This document shows positions 8,937-17,707 of a stretch of DNA of 64,000 nt, piece after piece (the first letter of the stretch is position 1; every line of letters starts with the position of its first letter). A program made the position numbers and the translations under genes. Where the stretch lies: assembly GCF_000316625.1 (NCBI RefSeq), contig NC_019676.1:1909001-1973000 (forward strand), in the 5' to 3' direction. Origin of the DNA: Nostoc sp. PCC 7107 (lineage in GTDB: Bacteria; Cyanobacteriota; Cyanobacteriia; Cyanobacteriales; Nostocaceae). A model generated the notes under the pieces. It was not told the origin of the DNA. It saw only the letters and a list, made by a program, of their open reading frames with translations, and searched no databases.

Positions 8937-9290
8937 GCCTACAGACACTTAACTAACTGGAAACGAATTGCCTTGAGGCATGGTTCTGTGAAGTTCCGTG
9001 CCTATGAAGTCAACCTACCTTGAGATAAAGTCGCTCCCGCAATCTTGGAACTTCTCACTGCACAACCATTTCAGAGTTAGTTAGCGCTTTTGCCCCTTCA
9101 CTTAACCAAACTGATAAAGTACGCCTGATAAGGGGGTTTTAACTACTCAGTGATTACGCTCAGGGTTTTTGAGAGGCTGGCTTTAGGATTACTCTCCACA
9201 CCGCCCAAAAGCGCTAGGTAGGAAAAACCACAGGTGTTTGATTGTCTAGCTTGAAGGTGTTTTTACGCCATCTAACTCTGATTTTTAACT
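8937..9290 (+). ncRNA. candidate structured non-coding RNA
   Basis: No ORF covers this stretch, yet it can form several perfect long-range helices. P1: 9071-9080 with 9272-9281 (10 bp). P2: 9082-9092 with 9206-9216 (11 bp, TAGCGCTTTTG with CAAAAGCGCTA), nested inside P1. P3: 9093-9098 with 9130-9135. P4: 9223-9228 with 9259-9264. A 5' hairpin pairs 8976-8983 with 8996-9003. Competing helices also exist: 8950-8958 with 9075-9083 (9 bp) and 8990-8997 with 9047-9054 (8 bp). One hairpin pair, and possible extensions of two helices, are G-U only when the + strand is the RNA, which agrees with the candidate promoter at 8901-8930. I found no match from memory to RNase P RNA, tmRNA or 6S RNA. The 3' end is uncertain. 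Confidence 0.5.
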
Positions 9291-9821
9291 AGGAGAAACT
9301 GCCGATAAACCTAATTTTCCCATCTGTAGAATCGGTAACAATCAGGCCAGCAGTTATACAAGCAGTGAGGGCGAACCTTATCTCCATTATTGTAGATTTA
9401 GAGCGTACTTCCAGGAAATAATTCTAGTATAGAGAATTAGGTAAATAGTATAGCATTGAAGGTGAGATCACCTACCTAATAGGGGTGGTAGTAGCCAATA
9501 ATTTCGCCACAAAAATAGCTACTGCCGCAATTACAACACATAATCAAAGCAAAAACATCACCTTGAAGTTTAAGATACCAGAAAAATTGGCGTGAGGCTG
9601 CTGTGGTAGTTTTAGTAGGCGATCGCATTTATTAGGGTGATCAATAAATCTGCCAAAAACTTAAATTTAATTAAATTTTTCTCTACCGACAAAGGAATTT
9701 GGGACTTAAAATTAAAATATTTCCATAGATTTACTGTGGACAAACCCGATTATCTCCCACTACAGTTGCAAATTTCTCAAATTTAGGTGTTCAGGAGATA
9801 CCTCTGAGTAAGCAAAAGTAA
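9291..9821. other. intergenic region, no gene seen
   Basis: Spacer downstream of the candidate RNA. A short palindrome AGGTGAGATCACCT lies near 9461-9474. No ORF with a credible ribosome binding site was seen on either strand. Confidence 0.4.
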
Positions 9822-9986
9822 CTAGTACAACAAGGCAAAAGTAAAAAGTGAGCCATTGCGGTGGACGGGTTTCCCGGCATAAAGCAAATGGCGACCCGAA
9901 GGGCAAAAGGAAAAAGAAAGAATAGTGATACCACAAGCCTTTTAGCAATTCCAGATGGTCTGTTTATTTACGCCGACCTGTACTAG
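9822..9986. mobile_element. MITE-like element with CTAGTACA ends
   Basis: A 165-base element bounded by perfect 8-bp inverted ends, CTAGTACA (9822-9829) and TGTACTAG (9979-9986). It has no coding capacity. Its right arm (about 9917-9986) recurs in inverse orientation at 44686-44759, and its left arm recurs in inverse orientation at about 52391-52435. This is the longest copy in the window. No target duplication could be confirmed. Confidence 0.6.
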
Positions 9987-10048
9987 GGGAATTAATAGAT
10001 AGCATTAACCCCGTAATTTAGCAGACATTAGATTTTGGTGGCAGTATT

Positions 10049-10891
10049 ATGTTGGCTCAATTTCAGAGCTTGTATCCCAACGGCAGTTTAATTTCCGAAT
10101 TAGTAGACATTTTTCAAGGCAAATATATTGTTAAAGTCAGTGTGCAAGTTGATGGTGTCATCCGCGCTACTGGGTTATCAGCTGCCGATACCGTAGAAGC
10201 CGCAGAAGACCAAGCACGGAATAGGGCGCTAATGGTTTTAGGAATGACAAGTTCGCCACAAACCCAGGCTGAACCATCTCCTAAACCAACAATTCCCGTA
10301 CAATCAACTCCTGTTATTAACACAACAGTAGGTGTGCATGAATCCACTTATTCATCTCCCAAAGATAGAGATTTGGAATTAACTACTAGCACAACAGCAA
10401 TATCTCCAGCATCTTCTAGTAGTGAAAATCTCGAACCAGATTTATTTGCCGCAAAGAGACTAAGTACTGATACTTATACTCCAGAGTTGAGTCCTAGTTT
10501 ACCTTTAACTACTAGCCGAGAACCAGCATTTATTCCCCCTGCGGATAATTTAGAAATAGAAGTTCCCCATCAGCCAGAAACGCCAACTTTTTCGGGGATA
10601 AATGCAAGTAATGTCACACCATTTACTCCCCGCAATTATAATTCTTCGGAAACTACCACTACTTCGACAGGAACTAGTAAGAGAAAAAAGAAAGCGGAAG
10701 CAGTTGATTTATCTGATGTGATTGCTAAAACTGATGTTGAACTGCAACGTTTAGGCTGGACACCAGAACAGGGACGGGAACATCTGATTAAAACCTACAA
10801 TAAGCGAGGCCGCACTTTATTAACAGAAGACGAATTGTACAGTTTTTTACAATACCTACAATCTCAACCTGATCCCATTGCGGGGTTTTAA
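10049..10891 (+). CDS. protein with dsRBD-like N-terminus and C-terminal KTD-repeat domain
   Basis: A 280-residue protein in three parts. Residues about 1-66 (YPNGSLISELV...GKYIVKVSVQVDG...AEDQARNRALMVLG) resemble a small alpha/beta RNA-binding fold of the dsRBD kind; this is a resemblance only. Residues about 67-215 are Ser/Thr/Pro-rich and probably disordered, ending in the basic stretch SKRKKKAE. Residues about 220-275 form one copy of a helical domain with the signature AKTDVELQRLGWTPEQGREH...TYNKRGRTLLTEDEL. Three further copies make up the next gene, so the two probably act together. The function is unknown to me; nucleic-acid binding is a reasonable guess. Confidence 0.6.
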   Translation: MLAQFQSLYPNGSLISELVDIFQGKYIVKVSVQVDGVIRATGLSAADTVEAAEDQARNRALMVLGMTSSPQTQAEPSPKPTIPVQSTPVINTTVGVHESTYSSPKDRDLELTTSTTAISPASSSSENLEPDLFAAKRLSTDTYTPELSPSLPLTTSREPAFIPPADNLEIEVPHQPETPTFSGINASNVTPFTPRNYNSSETTTTSTGTSKRKKKAEAVDLSDVIAKTDVELQRLGWTPEQGREHLIKTYNKRGRTLLTEDELYSFLQYLQSQPDPIAGF

Positions 10892-10911
10892 TTAGTTGTT
10901 TTTCATTAGTC

Positions 10912-10948
10912 ATTAGTAATTTGTCCTTGGTAAGGACAAATTACTAAT
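10912..10948. terminator. perfect 17-bp hairpin between the two KTD-domain genes
   Basis: Bases 10912-10928 are the exact reverse complement of 10932-10948, with a three-base loop (GGT). It may attenuate transcription between the genes or act as an RNA processing site. There is no T-run, so a classical terminator is not certain. Confidence 0.5.
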
Positions 10949-10973
10949 AGCTACTATAAAAATTAAGAAAGTT

Positions 10974-11561
10974 ATGAAACCAGTAAATTTAGCAGAAGTA
11001 TTAGCCAAAACTGATATTGAATTGCAACGTTTAGGCTGGACACCGGAACAAGGAAGAGATTATCTAATTAAAACTTATAGTAAGAGAGGGCGGACTTTAT
11101 TAACCGAATCAGAATTACTGGATTTTCTGAGACACTTGGAAGCTCAACCTACACCATCAGAAGAATTTTTAATTGAAATTATCGCTAAAACTGATCAAGA
11201 AATGCAGCGATTAGATGTAAGTGTAGAGTGGGGAAGAGATTATCTGATGAAAACTTATGGTAAGCGATCGCGCCAGTTATTAACAGAAGACGAATTACTA
11301 GATTTTCTTGCTTTCTTAGAATCTCAACCATCACATACAGAGGAATTCATTGAAGCTCAACTAGCAGACAAATTGCTGACTAATTTAGTAGCTAAAACTG
11401 ATGAAGAAATTCAACGATTAGGTTTAAACGAAGAGTGGTTAAGAAATTATCTAATGAAGACTTATGGTAAGAGAGGACGCTATTTATTAACGGAAGAAGA
11501 ATTACTCGAATTTATCCAATACCTTGAATCACAACCCACACCCATAAATGAGTCTACATAA
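10974..11561 (+). CDS. three tandem KTDxExQRLG helical domains
   Basis: The whole 195-residue protein is three copies of a domain of about 55 residues, at about 4-58, 64-119 and 131-187. The shared pattern is (L/I)xAKTDxExQRLxxxxExxRxYLxKTYxKRxRxLLTExELLxFLxxLESQP. The spacing of charged and hydrophobic residues suggests two or three helices per unit. The first copy is nearly identical in its core to the single copy in the preceding gene, which points to duplication. It starts 82 bases after that gene, on the same strand. I do not recognise a function. A scaffold or nucleic-acid-binding role is possible because of the conserved basic KTYxKRGR stretch. Confidence 0.6.
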   Translation: MKPVNLAEVLAKTDIELQRLGWTPEQGRDYLIKTYSKRGRTLLTESELLDFLRHLEAQPTPSEEFLIEIIAKTDQEMQRLDVSVEWGRDYLMKTYGKRSRQLLTEDELLDFLAFLESQPSHTEEFIEAQLADKLLTNLVAKTDEEIQRLGLNEEWLRNYLMKTYGKRGRYLLTEEELLEFIQYLESQPTPINEST

Positions 11562-11565
11562 ATTA

Positions 11566-11592
11566 GTAGGGTGAGCATAATACCCACCCTAC
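11566..11592. terminator. bidirectional terminator between convergent genes
   Basis: GTAGGGTG (11566-11573) pairs with CACCCTAC (11585-11592). It sits between the end of the KTD-repeat gene and the end of clpP1, which converge here. Confidence 0.55.
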
Positions 11593-11608
11593 AACTAATG
11601 ACTAATGA

Positions 11609-12214
11609 CTACACAACCATCATCGGACGGCTACCAGCAGAGTGACGGTCAATAACTTGGTCAATCAAACCGTATTCTCTGGCTTCATCGGGTGACATGA
11701 AAAAGTCGCGTTCGGTGTCTTCGGCGATGCGCTCAATTGGCTGACCAGTGTGTTCAGCTAAAAAGTCGTTGAGTCGCTTTTTGTGATACAAAATTTCCCG
11801 CGCTTGAATTTCAATGTCAGTTGCTTGACCTTGTGCGCCGCCTAAAGGTTGGTGAATCATAATCCGCGAATGGGGTAGACTCATCCGCTTACCTTTAGCA
11901 CCCGCGCTGAGGAGAAAAGCTCCCATACTTGCTGCTAATCCGGTACAAATGGTACAGACATCTGGACGGATATGCTTCATAGTGTCAAAAATACCCATCC
12001 CAGCAGTTACCGAACCGCCAGGGGAATTGATGTACATATAAATGTCTTTTTCTGGGTCTTCTGCATCCAAGAACAGCATTTGGGCAACTATTAAGTTAGC
12101 TAAGTTGCTGTCAATCTGTTGTCCCAAGAAGATGATCCGCTCACGCAATAGCCGTGAGTAGATATCAAAGGCGCGTTCGCCCCGACCCGATTGTTCAATA
12201 ACGATAGGAATCAT
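11609..12214 (-). CDS. clpP1: ATP-dependent Clp protease proteolytic subunit
   Basis: ClpP forms the barrel-shaped serine protease that degrades proteins unfolded by ClpC or ClpX. The 201-residue protein keeps the full triad: Ser96 in [12 protein letters not shown], His121 in [10 protein letters not shown] and Asp at about 169 in TERDFFM. It starts directly at [20 protein letters not shown], without a propeptide of note. No clpX lies beside it and it is not paired with clpR, so among cyanobacterial paralogues it best fits the stand-alone clpP1; that paralogue number is inferred from context. Two more family members lie near 32-33 kb. Confidence 0.92.
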   Translation of the reverse strand: MIPIVIEQSGRGERAFDIYSRLLRERIIFLGQQIDSNLANLIVAQMLFLDAEDPEKDIYMYINSPGGSVTAGMGIFDTMKHIRPDVCTICTGLAASMGAFLLSAGAKGKRMSLPHSRIMIHQPLGGAQGQATDIEIQAREILYHKKRLNDFLAEHTGQPIERIAEDTERDFFMSPDEAREYGLIDQVIDRHSAGSRPMMVV

Positions 12215-12591
12215 GCAGCGTTCTTATAGCTAATTTACATCTATTTTATCGATGAGAACTGGCGAATGGCTGTCATCATCCGCAAGAGAGCTAATTTTCT
12301 CTGATATCTGGCAGATGTAAATCATAACCCAGGCACTTTTTATAAGAAAAAGCGTCTTGGGAGTATGACATCACTTGTACCAGAGAGGATCAACTACAAA
12401 ATATCTAGCGATCGCTCTGACAATGAAACTGCCATACAACTATCTATAAACTGGCATTTTGTCAAGATTTATTTACTAATTTTTCAGGCAATTTTTCAGA
12501 AAATCCCGGCAAATTAGGAAATGTATGAGTACGGGGTGTATTTAGAAAAACGAATTTTACTTGCAGTGCTATCACTTGAGGGAGACCTGCC

Positions 12592-12747
12592 ATGCTCGAA
12601 AAACTTGTGCAAGCCGCCATCATTACTTTCTTGCTTCATCTGATAGCAGGAATTAATTACAATACAAAAATTCAAGCCAGCGTTAAACCACCCGCACCAG
12701 AAATATCTACAACAATTATTAGTTTTCTGTGGCGCTCTTTGCCCTAA
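12592..12747 (+). CDS. possible small protein, 51 aa
   Basis: A short ORF starting MLEKLVQAAIITFLLHLIAG and ending SFLWRSLP. A ribosome binding site (GAGGGAG) lies about eight bases upstream of the ATG. The first 20 residues are hydrophobic or amphipathic and could be a membrane helix. I know no family. The spacer upstream (12215-12591) otherwise shows nothing coding. Confidence 0.4.
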   Translation: MLEKLVQAAIITFLLHLIAGINYNTKIQASVKPPAPEISTTIISFLWRSLP

Positions 12748-12970
12748 TTAAAAAGGCAAAAGTAAAAAGGCAAAAGGCAAAAATCGTTGTTTTCTGGAAT
12801 TTTCAGCGATTTTTTGATAATGGCTTTATTTATGCTGCGCTGTATTAGCGTGATTTTGACAAAACTTTGGTGTAAGTTTTTGGTTGAGTTTTATTTAGGT
12901 GTTTATCTCGCTTAATGCTTCAAAAAGGTAGACTGGGCAAAGAAGGCAACTATCCTCACACAACAAGATC

Positions 12971-15028
12971 ATGACTAATCGCCTTGCCCAAGCTCAGAGT
13001 CTCTACCTGCGTAAACACGCCGAAAATCCGATTGATTGGTGGCCTTGGTGTGATGAAGCGTTGGCGACAGCAAAGGCAGAAAATAAGCCTATCTTTCTTT
13101 CAATTGGGTACTCTAGTTGCCACTGGTGTACTGTGATGGAAGGTGAGGCTTTTTCTGATGGTGCGATCGCCGATTACATGAATACCAATTTTCTGCCTAT
13201 TAAGGTAGACAGAGAAGAACGCCCAGACATAGACAGCATTTATATGCAGGCGTTACAGATGATGACTGGTCAAGGTGGTTGGCCGTTAAATACCTTTCTC
13301 TCGCCTGAAGATTTGGTTCCTTTTTACGCTGGGACTTATTTTCCTGTTGATCCCCGTTATGGTCGTCCTGGTTTTTTACAGGTGCTGCAAGCTCTCCGGC
13401 GCTACTACGACACCGAAAAAGAAGATTTACGCCAACGCAAAGCCGTAATTTTAGATTCGCTGCTCACCTCTGCGGTCTTGCAAAATAGCGATCCCCAAGA
13501 AGTTCAAGAACATGAATTACTTGGCAAAGGTTGGGAAACTAGCACGGGGATCATTACTTCCAATCAATATGGTAATAGCTTCCCAATGATTCCATACTCA
13601 GAGTTAGCACTGCGCGGAACTCGGTTTAATTTGCCATCTCGGTATGATGGTAAACAAATTTGCACTCAGCGAGGGCTAGATTTAGCATTGGGTGGGATTT
13701 ATGATCATGTAGGTGGCGGCTTTCATCGCTATACAGTTGATCCCACCTGGACAGTGCCTCACTTTGAAAAGATGCTGTATGACAATGGACAAATTGTCGA
13801 GTATCTGGCAAATTTATGGAGCGCAGGTATTCAAGAGCCAGCTTTTGCTAGGGCGATCGCGGGAACTGTACAATGGCTACAACGAGAAATGATTGCCCCA
13901 GAAGGCTATTTTTACGCGGCTCAAGATGCGGATAGTTTTACTAATAGTGATGCAGTTGAGCCAGAAGAAGGTGCTTTTTATGTGTGGAGTTATAGCGATT
14001 TAGAACAACTATTAACATCAGAAGAACTGACGCAATTACAACAAGAATTTACAGTTAGTTCTCAGGGAAACTTTGAAAGTCTGAATGTTCTGCAAAGACG
14101 CAATGTAGGACAATTGAGTGCAGAAATAGAAAGGATATTAGCTAAATTATTTACGGCTCGTTATGGTGATAAAGCAGAATCATTAAAAATATTTCCGCCA
14201 GCACGCAACAACCAAGAAGCGAAAACACATAATTGGCCAGGCCGTATTCCGTCGGTGACGGATACAAAAATGATTGTGGCTTGGAATAGCTTGATGATTT
14301 CTGGGTTAGCTAGAGCAGGGGGCGTATTTCAAGAGCCTTTATATTTAGAATTAGCAGCACAAGCAGCTAACTTTATTCTGGAACATCAGTTTGTTGACGG
14401 GCGTTTCCACAGGCTGAATTATCAAGGTGAAGCGACAGTATTAGCACAGTCGGAAGATTACGCATTTTTTATTAAAGCGTTACTGGATTTGCAAGCTTGT
14501 AGCCCAGATGATCAACAATGGTTAGAAAATGCGATCGCTATCCAAGCAGAATTCGACGAATTTCTTTGGAGTGTAGAGCTAGGAGGATATTTTAACACAT
14601 CCAGCGATGCCAGTCAGGATTTAATTATCCGCGAACGCAGCTATACAGATAATGCTACACCTTCAGCAAATGGAGTGGCGATCGCAAATCTTGTAAGATT
14701 GTCTCTACTCACCGATAATTTGCATTATCTGGATTTAGCCGAGCAAGGTTTAAAAGCTTTTAGAAGTGTGATGAGTAGCCATCCTCAAGCTTGCCCCAGC
14801 TTATTTACAGCTTTAGACTGGTATCGCAACTCTACTTTAATTCGCAGCACCACCGAGCAAATTAAATCTCTCATTCCTCAATATTTACCTGTGGGGGCGT
14901 TTAGCATCATCTCCAATTTACCAGACGAGAGTATCGCCTTAGTTTGCCAAGGTTTAAAATGTCTTGCACCAGCGACAAGTGTTGAGCAAATGTTACAGCA
15001 AGTGCAGCAGAGTCAAACTAGAGGATGA
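12971..15028 (+). CDS. thioredoxin-domain protein of the YyaL/DUF255 family
   Basis: A 685-residue cytoplasmic protein. The N-terminal about 160 residues form a DUF255 thioredoxin-like domain: [20 protein letters not shown], then the [11 protein letters not shown] active-site-like CxxC, and [18 protein letters not shown]. The rest looks like the alpha/alpha-barrel of the six-hairpin glycosidase fold ([48 protein letters not shown]). Length and order agree with the bacterial YyaL and animal SPATA20 family. The substrate is unknown; a redox or sugar-related role is often suggested but not shown here. Confidence 0.88.
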   Translation: MTNRLAQAQSLYLRKHAENPIDWWPWCDEALATAKAENKPIFLSIGYSSCHWCTVMEGEAFSDGAIADYMNTNFLPIKVDREERPDIDSIYMQALQMMTGQGGWPLNTFLSPEDLVPFYAGTYFPVDPRYGRPGFLQVLQALRRYYDTEKEDLRQRKAVILDSLLTSAVLQNSDPQEVQEHELLGKGWETSTGIITSNQYGNSFPMIPYSELALRGTRFNLPSRYDGKQICTQRGLDLALGGIYDHVGGGFHRYTVDPTWTVPHFEKMLYDNGQIVEYLANLWSAGIQEPAFARAIAGTVQWLQREMIAPEGYFYAAQDADSFTNSDAVEPEEGAFYVWSYSDLEQLLTSEELTQLQQEFTVSSQGNFESLNVLQRRNVGQLSAEIERILAKLFTARYGDKAESLKIFPPARNNQEAKTHNWPGRIPSVTDTKMIVAWNSLMISGLARAGGVFQEPLYLELAAQAANFILEHQFVDGRFHRLNYQGEATVLAQSEDYAFFIKALLDLQACSPDDQQWLENAIAIQAEFDEFLWSVELGGYFNTSSDASQDLIIRERSYTDNATPSANGVAIANLVRLSLLTDNLHYLDLAEQGLKAFRSVMSSHPQACPSLFTALDWYRNSTLIRSTTEQIKSLIPQYLPVGAFSIISNLPDESIALVCQGLKCLAPATSVEQMLQQVQQSQTRG

Positions 15029-15052
15029 TTTTAAACACTGGGTTGAAGTCAT

Positions 15053-15178
15053 TCCCGCCTAGAACTAAAGTTCCAGGCTCATAGCCAAAGTCCACTTAAG
15101 TGGACTGGAGTGCATTTCTCGTTGAGTCATCTTGAGATGACTTGCGCTATGAGACTCGTAATTCATTCCGAGGCGGGA
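15053..15178. repeat. palindromic repeat element with TCCCGCCT ends
   Basis: The 126-base element is bounded by inverted ends TCCCGCCT (15053-15060) and AGGCGGGA (15171-15178). Inside lie two perfect 18-base palindromes, at 15089-15106 and 15125-15142, and a TCATAGC/GCTATGA pair. It would fold into a branched stem-loop. It has no coding capacity and looks like a small dispersed cyanobacterial repeat. Confidence 0.6.
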
Positions 15179-15227
15179 CAGATGCACTCAACGAATATTT
15201 GTGTGTAGATGGTAGCATTGAGCCGTA

Positions 15228-15836
15228 ATGAGAGACCAGGACATAAAAGAACAAATAACTCATAACTCAGCACTCACAGCTATTGTCTTAGCTGGCGGAC
15301 AAAGTTCGCGGATGGGACAGGATAAAGCTTTGCTGACTATTCAAGGAGTACCTTTATTGCAGCGAGTTTGTCATATTGCGGCGGCTTGTGCTGATACTGT
15401 TTACATTGTCACTCCCTGGCCGGAACGTTATCAACATTTACCGTTACCTCGTTGTCAGTTTATTCTAGAAGCGCCATTAAATCAGGGGGCGTTGGTAGGA
15501 TTTGCTCAAGGACTTGCACAGGTGCAAACTGATTGGGTGTTGTTACTTGCTTGCGATTTACCGAACTTGCAGGTTGAGGTGTTGCAAGGATGGGCGGCGG
15601 AATTAGATAATGTGAGCGAAGATGCGATCGCCACTTTGGCACATCATACTAAAGGCTGGGAACCTCTGTGTGGTTTTTATCGCCGTCAGTGTCTACCACA
15701 ATTACTATATTTTATCAACCAAGGCGGGCGATCGTTTCAGCAGTGGCTTCAGCAACATTCGGTACAAGTTTTAGCTGTGCCTGATACTAATATGCTACTT
15801 AACTGTAACACTCCCGAAGATTGGTCTTCACTCTAG
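15228..15836 (+). CDS. mobA: molybdenum cofactor guanylyltransferase
   Basis: MobA transfers GMP from GTP to molybdopterin, giving the guanine dinucleotide form of the molybdenum cofactor. The 202-residue protein carries the nucleotide-binding signature AIVLAGGQSSRMGQDKALL near its N-terminus (about residues 18-36), the DWVLLLACDLPNL motif at about residue 104, and GWEPLCGFYRRQC later on. The first about 15 residues (MRDQDIKEQITHNSA) are extra, and translation might start a little later. No other molybdenum genes lie in the window, so its client enzyme, perhaps nitrate reductase, is a guess. Confidence 0.88.
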   Translation: MRDQDIKEQITHNSALTAIVLAGGQSSRMGQDKALLTIQGVPLLQRVCHIAAACADTVYIVTPWPERYQHLPLPRCQFILEAPLNQGALVGFAQGLAQVQTDWVLLLACDLPNLQVEVLQGWAAELDNVSEDAIATLAHHTKGWEPLCGFYRRQCLPQLLYFINQGGRSFQQWLQQHSVQVLAVPDTNMLLNCNTPEDWSSL

Positions 15837-16113
15837 TAAAAACAACATTTAAACCAGCTATTAAGCTCGTATTTATCAATCTTTCTAACAAGTAAAAAGT
15901 TTTACTATAAATTTTTTACAAAAACAAACAAATGTTATTTAATTAACAATAGTTTTGCAACAGACTAATGTATATTATGTAAAGCTTTTCTCAATAAACC
16001 TTGTATACTTAATGGCGGGTAGCATAGCTATAAATTCTTGGGGAATTTTTACTATTGTCTAGACTCGCCTTTTTTCTAAGCAACTCTTATAGTTACTATA
16101 GGTTTATTGTTAT
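15837..16113. other. AT-rich spacer before binding-protein gene
   Basis: About 277 bases, very AT-rich around 15890-15990. It presumably holds the promoter of the following lipoprotein gene. I see no firm operator. Confidence 0.35.
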
Positions 16114-17025
16114 ATGTATCATCGTTGGATATTATCAGTATTAGCAATTATATTAAGTGTATTTTTAAATGCTTGTAGCACTGCAACCAATCAACAGCCA
16201 CAAGCACAAACACCTGCCATTACAGCAACCCTTAATAATCAACAAGTAGCTGAAAGAGTAGTTAGTCTTTCATCCCTAGCGACAGATATTATTTATCAAC
16301 TCGATAAGACCAAACTAGTGGGTATCGCTGGAAATTCATTATTTAAAAATGTCCCTGGTTTTGAGGATATTCCTCGCGTTAGTGAAGGTCAAACTCCTCC
16401 TAATTTAGAAAAAATTGTAGCTCTCAAACCAGATTTAGTAATTGGTATAGAAGGTTTTTCTACCCAAGTAATTCAAAGATTGCAAGAATTAAAAATTCCT
16501 ACTTTATTGACGCAACTCAAAACATGGGACTCTTTAGAAAATCTGACTCAAAAAATTGGTGATTTAATTGGCGAAAACCCTCAAGCTTTATTAAATCGCT
16601 ACAAAAGTTTTTTACCAGATAAACAAGAGCAAAATATTTCTACATTGGTGTTAGTGAGTAATCAACCAATTCTCACACCCAATAAAAGCAGTTGGGCGGG
16701 AAACTTGCTAGAAAAATTTCAACTAAGGAATGTCGCCGCAGAATTACAAGGTAAAAGTCCGTTTGGTGGTTATGTTACCTTATCAGCAGAGAAAGTTTTA
16801 GAAGTTAATCCAGACACAATAATTGTCATCAATCCTCCTCAAGCAAAATCCAACAAAGAGATTATAGAATCTTTTAGTAAAGAACCTTTTTGGCAAAAAC
16901 TCAAAGCCACTCAAAATAATCGAGTTTATATTTTTGACTATTATGGATTAGTAAATCCAGGTAGTATCAATGCGATTGAGAAAACTTCTCAGCAGCTTAA
17001 AAAAGATTTATTTACAGCAAATTAA
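16114..17025 (+). CDS. periplasmic binding lipoprotein for iron complexes or cobalamin
   Basis: A 303-residue ABC-transporter substrate-binding protein. A lipoprotein signal peptide is visible: hydrophobic residues about 5-18 followed by lipobox LNAC, with Cys21 as the lipidation site. The body has the class III (BtuF/FecB/FepB) pattern: RVVSLSSLATDIIYQLDKT, ALKPDLVIGIEGFS around residue 110, and SKEPFWQKLKATQNNRVYIF near the C-terminus. Such proteins capture ferric siderophores, haem or vitamin B12. No permease or ATPase gene lies next to it, so the substrate cannot be fixed. The iron-related cluster 700 bases downstream makes iron the more likely cargo, by inference. Confidence 0.8.
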   Translation: MYHRWILSVLAIILSVFLNACSTATNQQPQAQTPAITATLNNQQVAERVVSLSSLATDIIYQLDKTKLVGIAGNSLFKNVPGFEDIPRVSEGQTPPNLEKIVALKPDLVIGIEGFSTQVIQRLQELKIPTLLTQLKTWDSLENLTQKIGDLIGENPQALLNRYKSFLPDKQEQNISTLVLVSNQPILTPNKSSWAGNLLEKFQLRNVAAELQGKSPFGGYVTLSAEKVLEVNPDTIIVINPPQAKSNKEIIESFSKEPFWQKLKATQNNRVYIFDYYGLVNPGSINAIEKTSQQLKKDLFTAN

Positions 17026-17031
17026 TCTAAA

Positions 17032-17664
17032 ATGAATAATCTTGTTAGTACATCCTGGTTAAGCTATCGAGAAAAGATTAACAATAAGTTTCCCGAATAT
17101 TACAAGTATCTCAATTCACCAGCAAGTGAAGATGAAATTTTACATTTGCAAACGGTACTTGGTTATGAAATTCCAGCAGAGATGAAAACTTTATATCGAC
17201 TCAATAATGGAGAGTCCACAAAAGGACGGGGTGTTTTTTATGGCTTACAATTTCTCTCGCTGTCTGAAGTGGAGCGAAATTGGTTATCTTGGAAGGAAAT
17301 CATTGAGAATGGCTTAGAAGATTTCAATGATTTCTGCACATCTTATCCAGAAGGAGTTATCCAAAGCGTCTATGCACATGAAAAATGGATACCTCTGATG
17401 CACGATGGGGGAGGAAATCACATCGGTATTGATTTAGCACCTGATGTTAATGGATGTGTTGGGCAAATCATCAATTTTGGTAGAGATGAAGATGAAAAAT
17501 GTGTGTTGGCTTCTAATTTGGGAGAATTGTTGAAGCTGCTAGATACAAAATTGGCGGAGAATATTCAAGCAACATCTGAATTGGATGATGATAGAAGAGA
17601 TATGTTTGCACTTGATAACACACATTTATCAGATGCTTTAAAAGCGATTGTTAAAAGTAAGTAG
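17032..17664 (+). CDS. SMI1/KNR4 family protein
   Basis: A 210-residue protein with the SMI1/KNR4 (SUKH) fold signature. It begins SPASEDEILHLQTVLGYEIP and MKTLYRLNNG, then FYGLQFLSLSEVERNWLSWK, and later KWIPLMHDGGGNHIGIDLAP followed by GQIINFGRDEDE. In bacteria such proteins are often immunity proteins against secreted toxins. Here no toxin gene is adjacent; it begins six bases after the binding-protein gene and may share its transcript. Its partner is unknown. Confidence 0.85.
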   Translation: MNNLVSTSWLSYREKINNKFPEYYKYLNSPASEDEILHLQTVLGYEIPAEMKTLYRLNNGESTKGRGVFYGLQFLSLSEVERNWLSWKEIIENGLEDFNDFCTSYPEGVIQSVYAHEKWIPLMHDGGGNHIGIDLAPDVNGCVGQIINFGRDEDEKCVLASNLGELLKLLDTKLAENIQATSELDDDRRDMFALDNTHLSDALKAIVKSK

Positions 17665-17687
17665 GGTGGGCTGTTACGCCTACCCTA
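17662..17687. terminator. bidirectional terminator between convergent genes
   Basis: A ten-pair stem, 17662-17671 with 17678-17687, including one G-T pair. It overlaps the stop codon of the SMI1/KNR4 gene and faces the end of the FTR1 gene. Confidence 0.6.
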
Positions 17688-17707
17688 AAATAGATTTACT
17701 TATCAGG

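Noticed and set aside
8937-9290. RNase P RNA, tmRNA or 6S RNA
   Set aside because: The conserved RNase P segments and tmRNA tag sequence that I know were not found, and the 6S-type single long hairpin does not fit. Left as an unclassified structured RNA.
9760-9948. ORF on minus strand
   Set aside because: It lies mostly within the MITE-like element, has no ribosome site and no family resemblance.
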